From positions 13,082,001 through 13,146,000 of the forward strand of contig OX637334.1 of the NCBI GenBank assembly GCA_951799405.1: a stretch of DNA of 64,000 nucleotides. The letters are read 5' to 3'. Below are positions 10,946 through 22,345 of this stretch, one piece after another; within the stretch, counting starts at the first letter, position 1; every line of letters begins with the position of its first letter. Both the position numbers and the translations under genes were made by a program. Origin of the DNA: Agapetus fuscipes (lineage: Eukaryota > Arthropoda > Insecta > Trichoptera > Glossosomatidae). The notes below the pieces were generated by a model. It had not been told where the DNA came from and searched no databases. It worked only from the letters and a program-made list of their open reading frames with translations.

Positions 10946-11944
10946 CTATTTGCGAGTGTATATCTTCGAGTTTTTTACCCATGTAAATTGAAACTGTCTC
11001 TCTTTTGCTGTGGATCTTGCTAATTTGTATAAATATTTCAGCCTTGGAGTTAGATGTTCGTGCACATAGATATTTCTTTTTGAGTCTGAAATACCCAAAT
11101 CTTGAGTTGTTAAACCACGTTTGAGCTTCGAACCCTTTAAAAAAGTATCGCGAACATTCTTATTATGGAATTTAACAACAATATTCTTCGGGTATTTATT
11201 TGATTTATTCATATGGGCGACTCTATGAACAGATGAAATTTCCTCAGCAGATATTGGTACACCTATCTTCTCAGACAAAGTAGTGACAAGAGTGATGAGA
11301 TTTTCATTTTTCTTTTCTGTAATATTTTGTAGTTCAATATTGCATTTTCTAGATTGGACTTCTGTGACATCTATACGCATAGCAACATCATCACAGTTAC
11401 CATGCAGTACATCGAGTCTAGTAACCAGAGCTGAGTATTTATTCTTCATCTCTTGAAGATCATTGGACAATGATTCAACTTTGTTTTCCAGTTCTTCATA
11501 ACCCTTCAATTGATGATTAAAATTGTTAAAAATATCATTACATCTGTCTTCAATTCTTACAAGAGCAGTGTCAATTCTTGAATTCAGGTGAGACATAAAC
11601 TGATTTAATTGAGAATTAAGATATTCTGTAATTTTTGAAGATAAAGACTCATCAGATGATTGATTTGAAAGATTTTCAATTTTAGTATTCATAGAAGATA
11701 TAATTGGCTTCAACTTTATGTCCAAATATTCAACAATTTTTGGTGACAGAGATTCTTCAGAAGAAATGGATCCCATGTTGGTATTAGAAGTTGCTGACGA
11801 TGAGGTAGACAATTTGTTTACATCAGTTTTTGGTTTTTGCCACTTGCACTCATTGCATTTCCAATTTTGTTTCCTGGCTCCTAATTTTCTGAAGTTCACC
11901 TCCGACCATTGACTCACAGAGTATAGGTACTTACTAATAAATAG
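10946..11944 (-). pseudogene. Retrotransposon ORF1-like protein (zinc knuckle, coiled coil, FP25-like end)
   Basis: A 323-residue frame with no ATG at its upstream end; the frame stays open upstream of the GTG at 11917, so the N-terminus is missing. It begins with a Cys-rich remnant (WKCNECKW) like the end of a PHD-type finger. A low-complexity, helix-forming middle with heptad-like spacing follows. The C-terminal part (VHRVAHMNKSNKYPKNIVVKF, then NIYVHEHLTPRLKYLYKLAR) resembles the FP25K-like fold used by ORF1 proteins of Jockey/CR1-type LINEs to bind RNA. No reverse transcriptase follows on the same strand, so this is an isolated ORF1 remnant. Confidence 0.6.
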
Positions 11945-12528
11945 ACCGCGTGTCTCCTACAAAAGGAACATACAAATATGGACCCAACTCAACGAGAGTA
12001 AATTAACGAAAGTACAAGATTTATCACAAATAGGTATAAACTTGTAGTGCACAAAATTTTTTTTTTTGTATCTTCAGCCGTGCACTCTTGTGTTTAAAGC
12101 TTTATTGTTCATCTAATAGCTCGTTTAAACATTACTAGCGAGGTAAATATACTTTTGTCTCGCTCTGCCCACAGGATGAAACCAATGGATGCTACGAAAT
12201 ATTATTTTTGTGATAATGTAAAGCACCATACATAACATGATTTTTTCTTGTTATGGGTGTGAACAATAATATTAAATCACTTAAAAACCATACATGTATG
12301 TACAGACCTTTTACGAGAATAACGGTAAAACATGGCTCTTGCAAAAAATGGTTACCAGAGCCGATTCAGGGTAAGAATACATAATAAAACAAAAAAGATT
12401 TTAATGTTTAATTATGAAAAATCAAAATATAAGTTGTATATGGTTACAGGACGAGTCAAAATTATTAATGTACAACCAATTTCGAAAACATGATTTAATT
12501 TTAATACTAAAAAAACAAATTTCCGTGA
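11945..12528. other. AT-rich DNA, nothing recognised
   Basis: No open frame or repeat boundary could be supported here on either strand. Confidence 0.5.
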
Positions 12529-12649
12529 CTTATAGGGTATGAGGCTGACCACCCATATTGTAAAAAATGGTTCACTTTGCCAATGTCACCCCTGTTTCAT
12601 TTAAGGCTAGGATTTTATTTATAAGCATTCAGCATTTGTAAGCGCGAAC
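12529..12649 (+). repeat. Rep-A, left piece (split by hAT-1)
   Basis: Starts CCGTGACTTATAGG and stops at TTGTAAGCGCGAAC, where hAT-1 begins. The rest of the same copy resumes at 22259 with GCGTAAAC and reaches TTGCAACTTAGATTG near 22345. Confidence 0.8.
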
Positions 12650-13101
12650 TAGGGCATGGAATACCGGAATAATTTTGAAATTTCCAATACCGGTATACCG
12701 AAATTTCGGTATTTTTTCGGTATTTTATTAAATACTGCTAATTACTGGTTAAATGATGCCAAAAACGATAAGTAAGTCATTAAAGCAGTTTTCTAAGCTA
12801 TTTGTCAAAAACACTCGAACTATTGATCAACTCAGTAAAAACCATTTATTGAGTTATTATAGTAAAGGTAATATTAAATAAAATACGTTATTGGATCCAA
12901 GAATTATTTTAGTTGTTTTAAAGGCACAAACATCACAATCACATTGGTATTAAAATCAGTCTTACTCTCTAATCATATGAAATCGTGCAACGAGAATTTC
13001 TTATATAGCGTACCTACATAAGTTAAAACAAAATCAAATTGTTTTATTTTCTTAAATAAACCAAAATATAGACGCAAGCGCAATTAACTTAAGTTTATTT
13101 T

Positions 13102-13429
13102 TCAGTCAGATCGCGTTTGTTGGAAAATCGTGCGAAGAAAACATAACGCGTCCAAACTTGCGTCGTTGAGAGATGATCTTATTTTGTTACATAATGTAAC
13201 TTACAGCTGAAAATGCCCTTTCTGACTCAACGCTCGTCGGTGGAATGCTTAAGAGGTACTTGTAAGCTACGTCCAAAAATCTGCCTCTAGTACCTCCATT
13301 TTCATACAATGTCATTTCAATACGAATCAATGTTTGAATATTATCTTCTTCTTCCTCTCCGATCTGGCCAACCTGGGATCTGTTTTGATTTGTGGTCATA
13401 GATTGAGGGAGGGGTGGAGCGTAGACCAT
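13102..13429 (-). pseudogene. hAT transposase C-terminal fragment
   Basis: The minus-strand frame contains SIPPTSVESERAFSAVSYI, the hallmark of the hAT dimerisation domain. After a short frame break it continues with NKIRSSLNDASLDALCFLR, the rest of that domain. The catalytic core is absent. It most likely comes from the hAT-1 element that encloses it. Confidence 0.75.
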
Positions 13430-14254
13430 AGTGCCCGGATGCCCAAAAAGAACCGTGCGAGACGTTTAATACTAATCCAATGTATGAGAGAGAGAGAAAG
13501 ATGTATGATATAGCGCTTACGTACTTACGTATCGTCTTGTGTTGTGTTCGAGCGTGCCCGCGTGCCGGTAGCAGTTAAGACTCCATAGAGCGAATACGTC
13601 CAAAACGGTGTTCTGGGTTTTAAATGTCCATTATGCTTACTTTTTTTTTTTAATCTGTTACTGTCAGAATAAAATAAAGAAATGTATAATTTACAGATTG
13701 ACCGTTTCCAAAAATGGTAAAAGTTATTTGAATTCTGTCAAAATGAACACAAACTTATGAAATTTTACGAAATAATGCTATCTGGGTTCAATGAATAACT
13801 TGAATTTGTTGAATGAAAGTTTACAAAAAATATATATGAATAGTAAGTTTATTAATCAAACTCAAAATTGTCCGCATTTGTTTTTCGTGATAATGCATGT
13901 GAATTTTACAAAATAAAATTAAAATAACCCCTTCAAAATTTCCATACAAACTTTTGTACGGTAAACCGAAATTCCTTCAAAAGCAACTGCAGAGCACATA
14001 ATTTTTCGTTCGATTGAGAGACGCGGAGGTGTGCGCACGTCGCTTTTTTCGAAGAATTTCGTGGAGCGCAGCTGTCATGTGTGGTCAGGGTTGCCGCAAT
14101 CTTTAGCATAAATTAGTTATTGTGTCCTTTGTTTTAAAAATATATATCGGTAGTTTTGAAGTTAGGGTAATTTTTTTTTTTCAAACAATTCAATCTATTT
14201 GATTTGTGAATAAAAATGGTCTTCACCAACCAATTTTGTCTGGCTAGAAAAATA
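13430..14254. other. Interior of hAT-1, no gene seen
   Basis: AT-rich sequence with poly-T runs and no supported frame. A S2 SINE tail fragment (GTTACACTATAGGTGTAGC) lies at about 14265-14285, just before the next Rep-A. Confidence 0.5.
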
Positions 14255-14317
14255 ACGCGGCAAAAAGTTACACTATAGGTGTAGCTTAGTTAAGTTGAGT
14301 TAGTTATATGTTGGGAT

Positions 14318-14362
14318 GTAGCTGACCACCCACGCTGTAAAAAATGTTTTTTCTTTGGCAAT
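14318..14362 (+). repeat. Rep-A, left piece (split by the LTR retrotransposon)
   Basis: GTAGCTGACCACCCACGC then CTTTGGCAAT; the copy resumes after the LTR element at 19911 (CAATGTTTCAG) and reaches its TTGTAACTTAGA tail near 20085. Confidence 0.75.
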
Positions 14363-15410
14363 TGTCAGGTAGCTAGCATATCAGATAGCTACCTGTGGAA
14401 AAAAGAAGAAGAAGAAGACATGATCTGTCAAAACATTATACCTGTCAAAGGAAAAATAATGTCATTACCAACTTGAAAGAAATTGAGGCGCATCTTTAGC
14501 CACAGAAATTGAGCCGGATCAAGATTAGAGGAAGAAGACAGGCTGAGATTGACAGTTAGGAGGGAAACACTTAAAATCCCCCGTTAAGCTCCGCATCGCG
14601 CTGGTAGGGAGTTTATAAAAGGCGTCGACCTCCCACAATCGAGGACACAAGCTCTTCAACACCTGAACCAATAGCACTGACCAGGCGTGGCCAAAAACAT
14701 CTATCTGCGGAGGCTTGAGTCGCCGTTATTGCCTGCACTACACAGCCCCTGGCCGCGCCTGGGTCCCCCGTGGCGGATTCCTCGGAAGGAAGGAGCCCCT
14801 GCTTTCTACCCATCGCCAGCGCCCGCTTGGCTACTCGATATCCGGAGCACCGTGCCCAAAGTTCCTCAGGAGGACGGAGCGCCTGCCCCGTCCAGCCGAG
14901 CGCTCCCGTCTTATCGCTGGCTGAGCCCCGTGCCGCAATTCCTCCGGAGTGTGGAGCCCCGACATCCCGCCAAAAGCGTGGCCGTGCCCGAGGCCGGCGC
15001 CCCAGCATCGACTACCCGCATCCCAGCATCAAGACTTCTCTCCGTCCTCGTGAGCTAATCAAACCCTTTAAATACATTATCTAATTAAACTTAGAACCCG
15101 TCAGTCGTGCAGTTTAGCGTGGTGATGCTCTCATTTCTCATAATTTAAAATAAATCCCGTCTTTCCTTTACCCGGTTTTTCTCTCCATCACCTATATTTT
15201 TGAACCTCTTTAGCATCAGTGGAAAGCGAGCAAGGTGTTGGGCCTGAACACCACCCTGAGGAGTCTTGTGCTAGCCGGGCAACTGCAAAAGCGCGCAACC
15301 TAACCTCAAAGGAGCCCCCTGTCCGTTGTCGGAATCCTAACCTCAAAGAGGTGACGGTTCGCGGCAGCGCGGGGGCCCAGCAGGGCCGCGCTTCCAAGCA
15401 TCTCATGACA
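14363..15410 (+). repeat. 5' LTR
   Basis: GC-rich compared with its surroundings. A TATAAAA box lies at 14614-14620 and an AATAAA signal at about 15149-15154, giving a plausible U3-R-U5 layout. The first 40 bp contain an imperfect inverted pair (CAGGTAGCTA / TAGCTACCTG). Open frames in the LTR have no recognisable domain and are ignored. Confidence 0.88.
14614..14620 (+). promoter_or_regulatory. LTR TATA box
   Basis: TATAAAA about 250 bp into the LTR; the identical site in the 3' LTR is at 19114-19120. It is the likely start signal for genomic RNA; no transcript data are available. Confidence 0.5.
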
Positions 15411-15433
15411 GTGGCGCCTTAACAAAAGACACC
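15411..15433 (+). other. Primer-binding site candidate
   Basis: Directly after the 5' LTR the sequence reads GTGGCGCCTTAACAAAAG. TGG complements the universal tRNA CCA end, and TGGCGCC is a common start for insect Ty3/Gypsy primer sites. The priming tRNA cannot be named from this alone. Confidence 0.55.
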
Positions 15434-15896
15434 GTTGCTCGATTCACATTGTATTTTCCCCATTAACAAGTAAAGTTTTATTTCAGCAAATTGTGTTCCA
15501 ACGGAAAAGTGTTGTTTTTGTGTTTCGGGTTTTGTGGTACTTTGAGGTCGTTTCCACCTGGGATATTTGTGGTTTTGGTGGTTATGCTTTATCATCTTGA
15601 GGGTTGTTAACCGTTTTTCGTGGTTTGATGATAATTGGAAGAATTCAAAATTTGAGTTACGTTATTCTAAAATCCAGACACGCATTCTCAAACTTCCGTA
15701 AATTTTTTGACAATTTTTTTTTTTCTTCTTTCTTTCCAAATTTTTTGGGCGTCTCTATTTCCAGAGGCGTAACCATTCGTAAAATTTTCTCAACAAAAAT
15801 TTTTAAGAGGTGCTCAACATTTAAAACAAAAAAAAAAAAAAAAATTTTTTTTTTCAACAACAACTCTCCGGAAGGGCCAAGGAGAGCCTTGTTGAA

Positions 15897-16110
15897 GTAG
15901 TGGATGTTTTCACGAAATATTTTTGGGATATTTCCATTAAAATATGCCACAGATGCAGCAATAATAAAGAAGCTTGAGACAAGCATCTTTATTTCCCGGG
16001 GAATGCCGAGGTCCGTTGTTTGGGACAACGGTAAACAATTCATCATCAAGGCGGTCGAGGAATTTCTGGAGATGTATGGAGGGCAGACAGGCGGACGTGA
16101 AGGGCGAGAG
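15897..16110 (+). pseudogene. Integrase core fragment of the LTR element
   Basis: A frame from 15897 encodes VDVFTKYFW, the region around the first catalytic Asp of retroviral-type integrases. After a frameshift near 15930 comes IFPLKYATDAA and GMPRSVVWDNGKQF, the second Asp region. The third catalytic residue, zinc finger and C-terminal domain are missing. It is a relic too short to act. Confidence 0.7.
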
Positions 16111-16199
16111 AAAGGCTGTTTGGCTTTTCAGCTGGGAGAATATCACATGAAGGATATTCTCGGAGCTGGACCTGCTATGGCGGAAGAGTGAACTACTTT

Positions 16200-18862
16200 C
16201 CTACGAGCAAACGAGAAGTAGATGCGTAAACTCATTTACAAACACCTGGACGTCTGCGAAGTACAAGTATGATATCTGCTAAGTGCTAGCATGACGTCTT
16301 CTCTATAAACTGATTAATTACTCCGTATCTTATTTTTGCAAATTCCATTTTTGTCCTGAAATATGACTTTGACCGTTCCCCGTTGAATTGCGCCCTCAGC
16401 AGGGAGCACTGTTCAGGGTCATTCCGTTAATCTTTCTTAGCATCAAAACCTTTCTACATCAATACCTACTCGTTTGCTCCAGGGAGACCTGGTTAGTGTC
16501 CATATGTATCTATTTATTTAAATGAATGTTCTTTTTCTTCTCATGTGTTCTTTCAACTCGCATATTCAGTTATGCTCAACTGCAGAAAACTGTCTGTTTT
16601 TGTCTCCGACCCACAGTATCAACTCCTTGCGAGTTGGATCAGGTAATTTGGCCAGGTCGTGAGTCAGAATCCAGCGGGTTCTCTTCGGAGAATGGATCTG
16701 TACTTTCTTTCTTGTTTACATGTTTTGGACGCGGGTTGTCTTTTGATTGCGGACTCAAAGTACACACTCTCATGAGTGATGTCAGGTAATTTGGCCAGGT
16801 CACAATCCAAGGTCACCAGCTGTTTATCCAACACTGTACCTTCTTTAATCTGTTTCATTGTTTTTGTATTTTATTACTTTGTCTACGTTTATTGCCTTCA
16901 TGATTTTTCAACTTTCCAAGTTTTGATAAAAACTTGGTGGCGCTCAAAAAGGGAACAAGAAGGAGAGCTGAGCTAGTCCAGATGTAGACATCAAGAGAAC
17001 ATCTGTGAACATCATAGGCAATACACCTTGACAAAGGTGGTATGCTGCCGAACGCTGTGAATGCGTGGGAAGACGTAGCGAGCACGTCTTGGGAAAGGGT
17101 GGAGCCCTTGCCGGTAACGCTGGAGTGCGTTGGAGCAGTCGAAGGGGACTGGACACAATCTGGGATGATTGTGGGGCGCTTGGGAGAAGCGTGAGGAGTG
17201 GTTTGACGTAACCGGGATACTCCTGCAATCCAACGGGATTGGCAACGCCGGAGTGCGTTGGAAGTCTTACGAGACTTGAAGTCCGACGGGACTTGGTACC
17301 AGTCTGACGAGACTTGGGGGAGTCTGCTGACTCATTTTTTGAAATCACCTTGGAGTGATGGGTACGCCAGGCTTGCATCTTCGGATGGCGCCAACGGATT
17401 GTATCCCTGTGTTTATTTATCATGTTATTTATTGACGGAAGGAAGGTTTTCGCCATGTGGGCAAAACCTGAGGACACACTGGAACCCAAGGAGAAGAGTG
17501 GTATGAAGATTGACCACCTCCTGAAGCCAGGCCTAGACTACTAAAAGCATTGTTAGCTGGGACAGTCACCACGGCGTAGTGTTTGCCGGGGAGTTTAGTT
17601 ATTGTCATGTACGTCGGCGTATATTGCCCTGAGTCAGTATATACCGAATGTTGACTCACTCGAAACCCCTCAGAAGGGCTTGCTTCGGGGCGTACGCTAG
17701 TTACCACCCTATACCTGCCCGGGCAATGATCAACGCTTCTTCGTTGTTCATTGAAGCAAAAACCTTAGCACCCAACTTTGTGACTAGGGCTAGAGTCCTA
17801 AATCGTCGCTGGTCGGAGCGGTCAAGAAATGCCGACAGAGTGTGGTCAGTACTGTGTGTCTTCAGACCGGTATTGTCACATCTCGAGCAGGAGATCTTCA
17901 CCTCTACTTCAAATTACCACAACATCTGTCTGTCTAATATTTTTTAATTTTCTCATGTAATGTATGTATGTAATATGTATACCCTGTACTTCATGTATAA
18001 ATTATGTATAACCTGTACTTCCCAATCCCAGGATTACCTGTGTTGAATAGTGAGATCAGTGTGCCACGCCCTCTTCGCGTTGCACTGGCCAATGAACGGG
18101 CCACCTCATTGTTTTTCCATGGTGTTCCTACCTCCTTTCCGCCTCTCTTGGTTTCTTATCGGTTCTTCCAAAAGAGTGTGAATCGAACCGAAGGATCATA
18201 AGTAGTTAGATCCTTTCCTTTTGTAACCCACATGTAACAGACAACTTGTTATTGTTTTGTATGAGAGCTCACCGCGTTGTACTTATTGACTGCTTGCTGG
18301 ATGATTTTGGTCTGTTAGGCAGGTAGCTACCTAAAAATAAATTTCTGTGTACAAAGGCAAAATTTTTGTGTTTTCAAGAGCAATAAGTGAAAAACGAGCT
18401 AGACTCGTTAGTGCTTAGGGTCCTGTACCCCAAATGTGAATTGTGTGCCACCATTTAAACTTAGAACAAAGACCAAATTCAACTTAATAATCATGACTTA
18501 ACTTTTTATTATTTTACAAGAACAAAAAAATCACTTTTACAATTTCATTTTATTTTGTCTTAACTATGTAATGTACAAATTTGTTTCTGTTTCAATTTCA
18601 ATTTGCTTTGTCCCATAATATTTTACACCATTTCTTATACATATTTTAAACCTGTTTCAGAACTACCTGTGTACAATTCATGTCGTCTGCGTACGACCTC
18701 TTCTCTGTATGTCTTGTTCAACCACCGCCACCTACGCTTCGCACTGACTGGTATACTGTTAAACATATATTTTAAACTAACTATGTCTGAACACAACGCC
18801 AAAAACTCACTTCGCTGGATTCTCTGCGCGAGGTGCGTTTTTGCCTCAGCGACGAGCGGGAA
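16200..18862. other. Non-coding interior of the LTR element
   Basis: No retroelement domain is visible. GGACTTGG-type phrases recur near 17265-17320, and CAGGTAGCTACCT near 18320 resembles the LTR start. The 3' LTR is preceded by only a weak purine run (GACGAGCGGGAA). Confidence 0.5.
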
Positions 18863-19910
18863 TGTCAGGTAGCTAGCATATCAGATAGCTACCTGTGGAA
18901 AAAAGAAGAAGAAGAAGACATGATCTGTCAAAACATTATACCTGTCAAAGGAAAAATAATGTCATTACCAACTTGAAAGAAATTGAGGCGCATCTTTAGC
19001 CACAGAAATTGAGCCGGATCAAGATTAGAGGAAGAAGACAGGCTGAGATTGACAGTTAGGAGGGAAACACTTAAAATCCCCCGTTAAGCTCCGCATCGCG
19101 CTGGTAGGGAGTTTATAAAAGGCGTCGACCTCCCACAATCGAGGACACAAGCTCTTCAACACCTGAACCAATAGCACTGACCAGGCGTGGCCAAAAACAT
19201 CTATCTGCGGAGGCTTGAGTCGCCGTTATTGCCTGCACTACACAGCCCCTGGCCGCGCCTGGGTCCCCCGTGGCGGATTCCTCGGAAGGAAGGAGCCCCT
19301 GCTTTCTACCCATCGCCAGCGCCCGCTTGGCTACTCGATATCCGGAGCACCGTGCCCAAAGTTCCTCAGGAGGACGGAGCGCCTGCCCCGTCCAGCCGAG
19401 CGCTCCCGTCTTATCGCTGGCTGAGCCCCGTGCCGCAATTCCTCCGGAGTGTGGAGCCCCGACATCCCGCCAAAAGCGTGGCCGTGCCCGAGGCCGGCGC
19501 CCCAGCATCGACTACCCGCATCCCAGCATCAAGACTTCTCTCCGTCCTCGTGAGCTAATCAAACCCTTTAAATACATTATCTAATTAAACTTAGAACCCG
19601 TCAGTCGTGCAGTTTAGCGTGGTGATGCTCTCATTTCTCATAATTTAAAATAAATCCCGTCTTTCCTTTACCCGGTTTTTCTCTCCATCACCTATATTTT
19701 TGAACCTCTTTAGCATCAGTGGAAAGCGAGCAAGGTGTTGGGCCTGAACACCACCCTGAGGAGTCTTGTGCTAGCCGGGCAACTGCAAAAGCGCGCAACC
19801 TAACCTCAAAGGAGCCCCCTGTCCGTTGTCGGAATCCTAACCTCAAAGAGGTGACGGTTCGCGGCAGCGCGGGGGCCCAGCAGGGCCGCGCTTCCAAGCA
19901 TCTCATGACA
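18863..19910 (+). repeat. 3' LTR
   Basis: Direct copy of 14363-15410 at a constant 4500-bp offset; I detected no substitutions. Confidence 0.88.
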
Positions 19911-20095
19911 CAATGTTTCAGATTTATATTCCTCGATCTGTGGATTCAGAGAAAGTCGAAAATTTTTGTATGTACACATTCAACATGTGTAAGCGTGAAT
20001 TTAGATGTGCCTGCATATAAAAGGCGTGCATTAAAAATTAATAAGCCATAAATGGCAATATACCTATATATTTGTAACTTAGACGATGAATTATT
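19911..20095 (+). repeat. Rep-A, right piece after the LTR element
   Basis: Continues from CAATGTTTCAG through ACATTCAACATGTGTAAGCGTGAA to a TTGTAACTTAGA tail; diverged relative to most copies. Confidence 0.7.
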
Positions 20096-20107
20096 ATCAA
20101 AGATCAA

Positions 20108-20538
20108 GTCAACGACGTTACCATGTTGAAAGCACCGGTTCCCATAAATCACCGAAGTTAAGCAACATTGGGCGCGGATAGTACTTGGATGGGTTACCGC
20201 TCAGGTACACCGCGTGTCGTTGGCATCTTGGACCGGTCCGTAGTCCGTAGTAGCAACACTTCGGACTCGTAAATGGAAGGTTGTGGATTCGGATCCCGGT
20301 GGAGCACAAAAAATATACCATTTATATTTCGAATGTGTTCTTCGCTGAGTTGAAAAATTCGTAAACCTTTACCAAAGACCGGTCACTGAAAGGTCCATCC
20401 AACTTTACAACAACTGGGTCTTGCTTGTGATTTGGCGCTTTCTACAGCGACGACCAAGCTTGCAGAGGGCTCTTGAGGTGTGATACACACAAAAATAGCG
20501 CTCACCAAATAAACATCCGAATATTATTATTATTACCA
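20108..20538 (+). mobile_element. Composite SINE: 5S rRNA head fused to tRNA-derived SINE S1
   Basis: Positions 20108-20224 match a complete 5S rRNA: GTCAACGAC at the 5' side pairs with GTCGTTGGC at the 3' side, and GAAGTTAAGCAACATTGGGC and TACTTGGATGGGTTACCG occupy the internal promoter region. A tRNA-like module follows directly (GGTCCGTAGTCCGTAG, then a B-box-like GGATTCGGATCCC), then the S1 body (CAAAGACCGGTCAC, GGCGCTTTCTACAGCGACGACCAAG) and an ATT-repeat tail. S1 copies elsewhere in the window lack the 5S part. Confidence 0.75.
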
Positions 20539-20589
20539 AATAAGCGATATTCAAAACGACCAAAGTCTGTCGATATTGAAAATGAGGCA

Positions 20590-20640
20590 ACTTTGCAGAG
20601 GCTCTGGCCCCCCCTAGCGGAATGGTGACAGAGTTACAGT
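20590..20640 (+). other. Retrotransposon tail fragment
   Basis: GGCCCCCCCTAGCGGAATGG resembles 20870-20895 and the end of the retrotransposon at 49830 (GCCACCCCTAGTGGAACGG). It is likely the 3' scrap of one RTE-like subfamily. Confidence 0.4.
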
Positions 20641-20649
20641 TGCAGTCTG

Positions 20650-20815
20650 TAATAATCTATAATCTAAGCCGCAAAGCTGCACTAACAATCAAAACTCATA
20701 TAAAATGCATGCCTACAAACAAATACGAGTAAGCTCGCGCCTATAAATGCTGGATGCGTACTTACAAATCAAAACCGAACCTCAAATCAACATACTTAAA
20801 CCCTGCAAGTTTTAG
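20650..20815 (-). repeat. Rep-A fragment
   Basis: ATCTATAATCTAAGCCGCAA marks the tail; the copy fades before reaching the standard start. Confidence 0.7.
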
Positions 20816-20972
20816 TCAACCAGTTATAATATGAACAAATGAATAAGGTGGAAATATATCTACAGAGGTACTGGCCACCCCTAGCGGAATAACGACTGGA
20901 TACAAGTCGCCACCCGAAAAATATTGAGAACTCATGCTGTATTCATTTAGGGCAACATTAAATAATTCGTAA

Positions 20973-21447
20973 TGGGGCTTCCACACGCTTGCCTCAAACG
21001 CCTTGAGTCAAGGGCTTGCAAGCGCTTGCAAGCTCTTGGAAAACCAAACAGGGTCATCCACACGCTTGTGCGTGCGTCTGTGTGTGTTAGAATAAGCAAG
21101 CATGGCGGACGTCCAGCTTTTAGCTATAACATTTGGATGAACTTATTTTTATTTAAAAAAAAAACAAAACAAAAAGAGAGAAACTAAAAAGAAACGAATA
21201 ATTCGGCAAAGACGATGGTGGATGATCAAAATTCATAGAAACCGTACCGCACCAGAATGCGCGCGCACAAGTATGTGTGTGCCTGGCATGCGCATGCGTG
21301 AATTCCCTTTGACTTGCGTCAAAAAACCGACTCTGGTCGGATCGGCGACAAGCTGAGCCAAGGCGGCTTAAGCCACGCCCCCAGCTGAGCCAAACGGCCG
21401 TCCACACGCTCGACTTGGCTCGACTTGGCAAGCGTGTGGATGCCCCA
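20973..21447. mobile_element. 475-bp MITE with TAA duplication
   Basis: The ends are inverted versions of TGGGGC(T/A)TCCACACGCTTGCC. TAA flanks both sides (20970-20972 and 21448-21450). Subterminal sequence repeats CGACTTGGC and GCTTGCAAGC motifs. The 3-bp TAA duplication suggests PIF/Harbinger mobilisation, but there is no coding relic to prove it. Confidence 0.75.
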
Positions 21448-21450
21448 TAA

Positions 21451-22140
21451 GATTTCTAATAATGTAGAAAATATGAAATTCTTGTAGTAAATTATTTTTC
21501 TGTGATCGAGGAGCATCCCTGTGCAATAGAAATTTGTGAAAGAGATATCGCCATCCCAGATCTGTACACATATATTATAATTTGAAGAAATGTAACATTA
21601 TTAGTCAAAAGAAATGACGACAAACCCTTTTTATGTGCAAAGCTTTTAGTTATTGTATCACGTCAAAGTAAAAAGGGACAAACGTATCTCTGTCTCACGG
21701 CCCTCACTTGTCAGACAGAGGGAAAAGTTTTAAGTACACAATGTAGTCACACACAATGCAAAAATAATCACTTCTTGTCCTGTGCGCCACGACACTGTGT
21801 GTTCGAACCTTTAATCTTTAATGTATATTTTCATTGCGCTGTTTAGCATGGAGAATATACTATAACATTACTTATACATAGCGCTCAAAACTCATCGGCG
21901 TTTTAGGACGATAGTCTCTTAATTGTAGAAGTAAAACATTAGACGAACAACTGAAAGCGATATCATTAAATACCAACTAGATACTATTAAGCATGCAGAA
22001 TTTTGCGTAGTTGATATTGTGATGATTTTTCTAATAATCGTGATTCGTCTTATATGAAAACTCATCTGAAGTATGAACAACACTGTGAACCATATAAATC
22101 GAGCGTTCTGCATAGTTTTTAAACACCTTTGCAATAATAA
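21451..22140. other. hAT-1 right interior, no gene seen
   Basis: No supported frame; short frames on the minus strand have no domain. The last 110 bp before 22258 hold the TACCGG-rich hAT end. Confidence 0.5.
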
Positions 22141-22258
22141 TTGATATTTTTTTACGAAAAACCGAAATACCGGTATTTTATCCTCAAATACCGGTTTCAA
22201 AATACCGAAAATAACAGTCGGTATACCAGTATTTCGGTATACCGGTATCCATGCCCTA

Positions 22259-22345
22259 GCGTAAACTGCACTTTTTGGTTTGTGGGTATGCATTTGATAT
22301 GAGTTTTTAATGTAAATATATATTTGCAACTTAGATTGTAGAATA
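22259..22345 (+). repeat. Rep-A, right piece after hAT-1
   Basis: GCGTAAACTGCAC, GTTTGTGGGTATGCATTTG and TTGCAACTTAGATTG complete the copy begun at 12529. Confidence 0.8.

Larger units (their letters stand above)
14363..19910 (+). mobile_element. Non-autonomous LTR retrotransposon with apparently identical LTRs
   Basis: Two direct repeats of 1048 bp (14363-15410 and 18863-19910) start TGTCA and end TGACA, and lie exactly 4500 bp apart. Reading line by line I saw no difference between them. CAAT at 14359-14362 and 19911-19914 is the 4-bp target duplication typical of Ty3/Gypsy-type integrases. A primer-binding-like TGGCGCC follows the 5' LTR. The 3452-bp interior has no gag, protease or polymerase, only a broken integrase scrap. 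Very young insertion of a dead interior implies that another element supplied the proteins. Confidence 0.9.
12650..22258. mobile_element. hAT element 1, 9.6 kb including nested insertions
   Basis: The ends are inverted copies beginning TAGGGCATGG followed by repeated TACCGG/TTCGGTATT motifs. The flanks GCGCGAAC and GCGTAAAC form an 8-bp duplication with two changes, the size typical of hAT transposases. Inside is a hAT dimerisation-domain remnant on the minus strand, an LTR retrotransposon in a Rep-A copy, a 5S/tRNA SINE and a MITE. It is non-autonomous as it stands. Confidence 0.8.

Noticed and set aside
10770..10982. Hydrophobic 70-codon minus-strand frame as a membrane protein
   Set aside because: It follows the retrotransposon ORF1 in low-complexity AT-rich DNA and has no family; its hydrophobicity comes from T-rich codons.
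14613..15084. Several GC-rich open frames in the LTRs on both strands
   Set aside because: They are repeated identically in the second LTR, overlap in all frames and show no protein domain; they reflect base composition.
20108..20224. Functional 5S rRNA gene
   Set aside because: The sequence differs from a typical animal 5S at several positions and is fused to a SINE without a terminator T-run; a SINE head is more likely.
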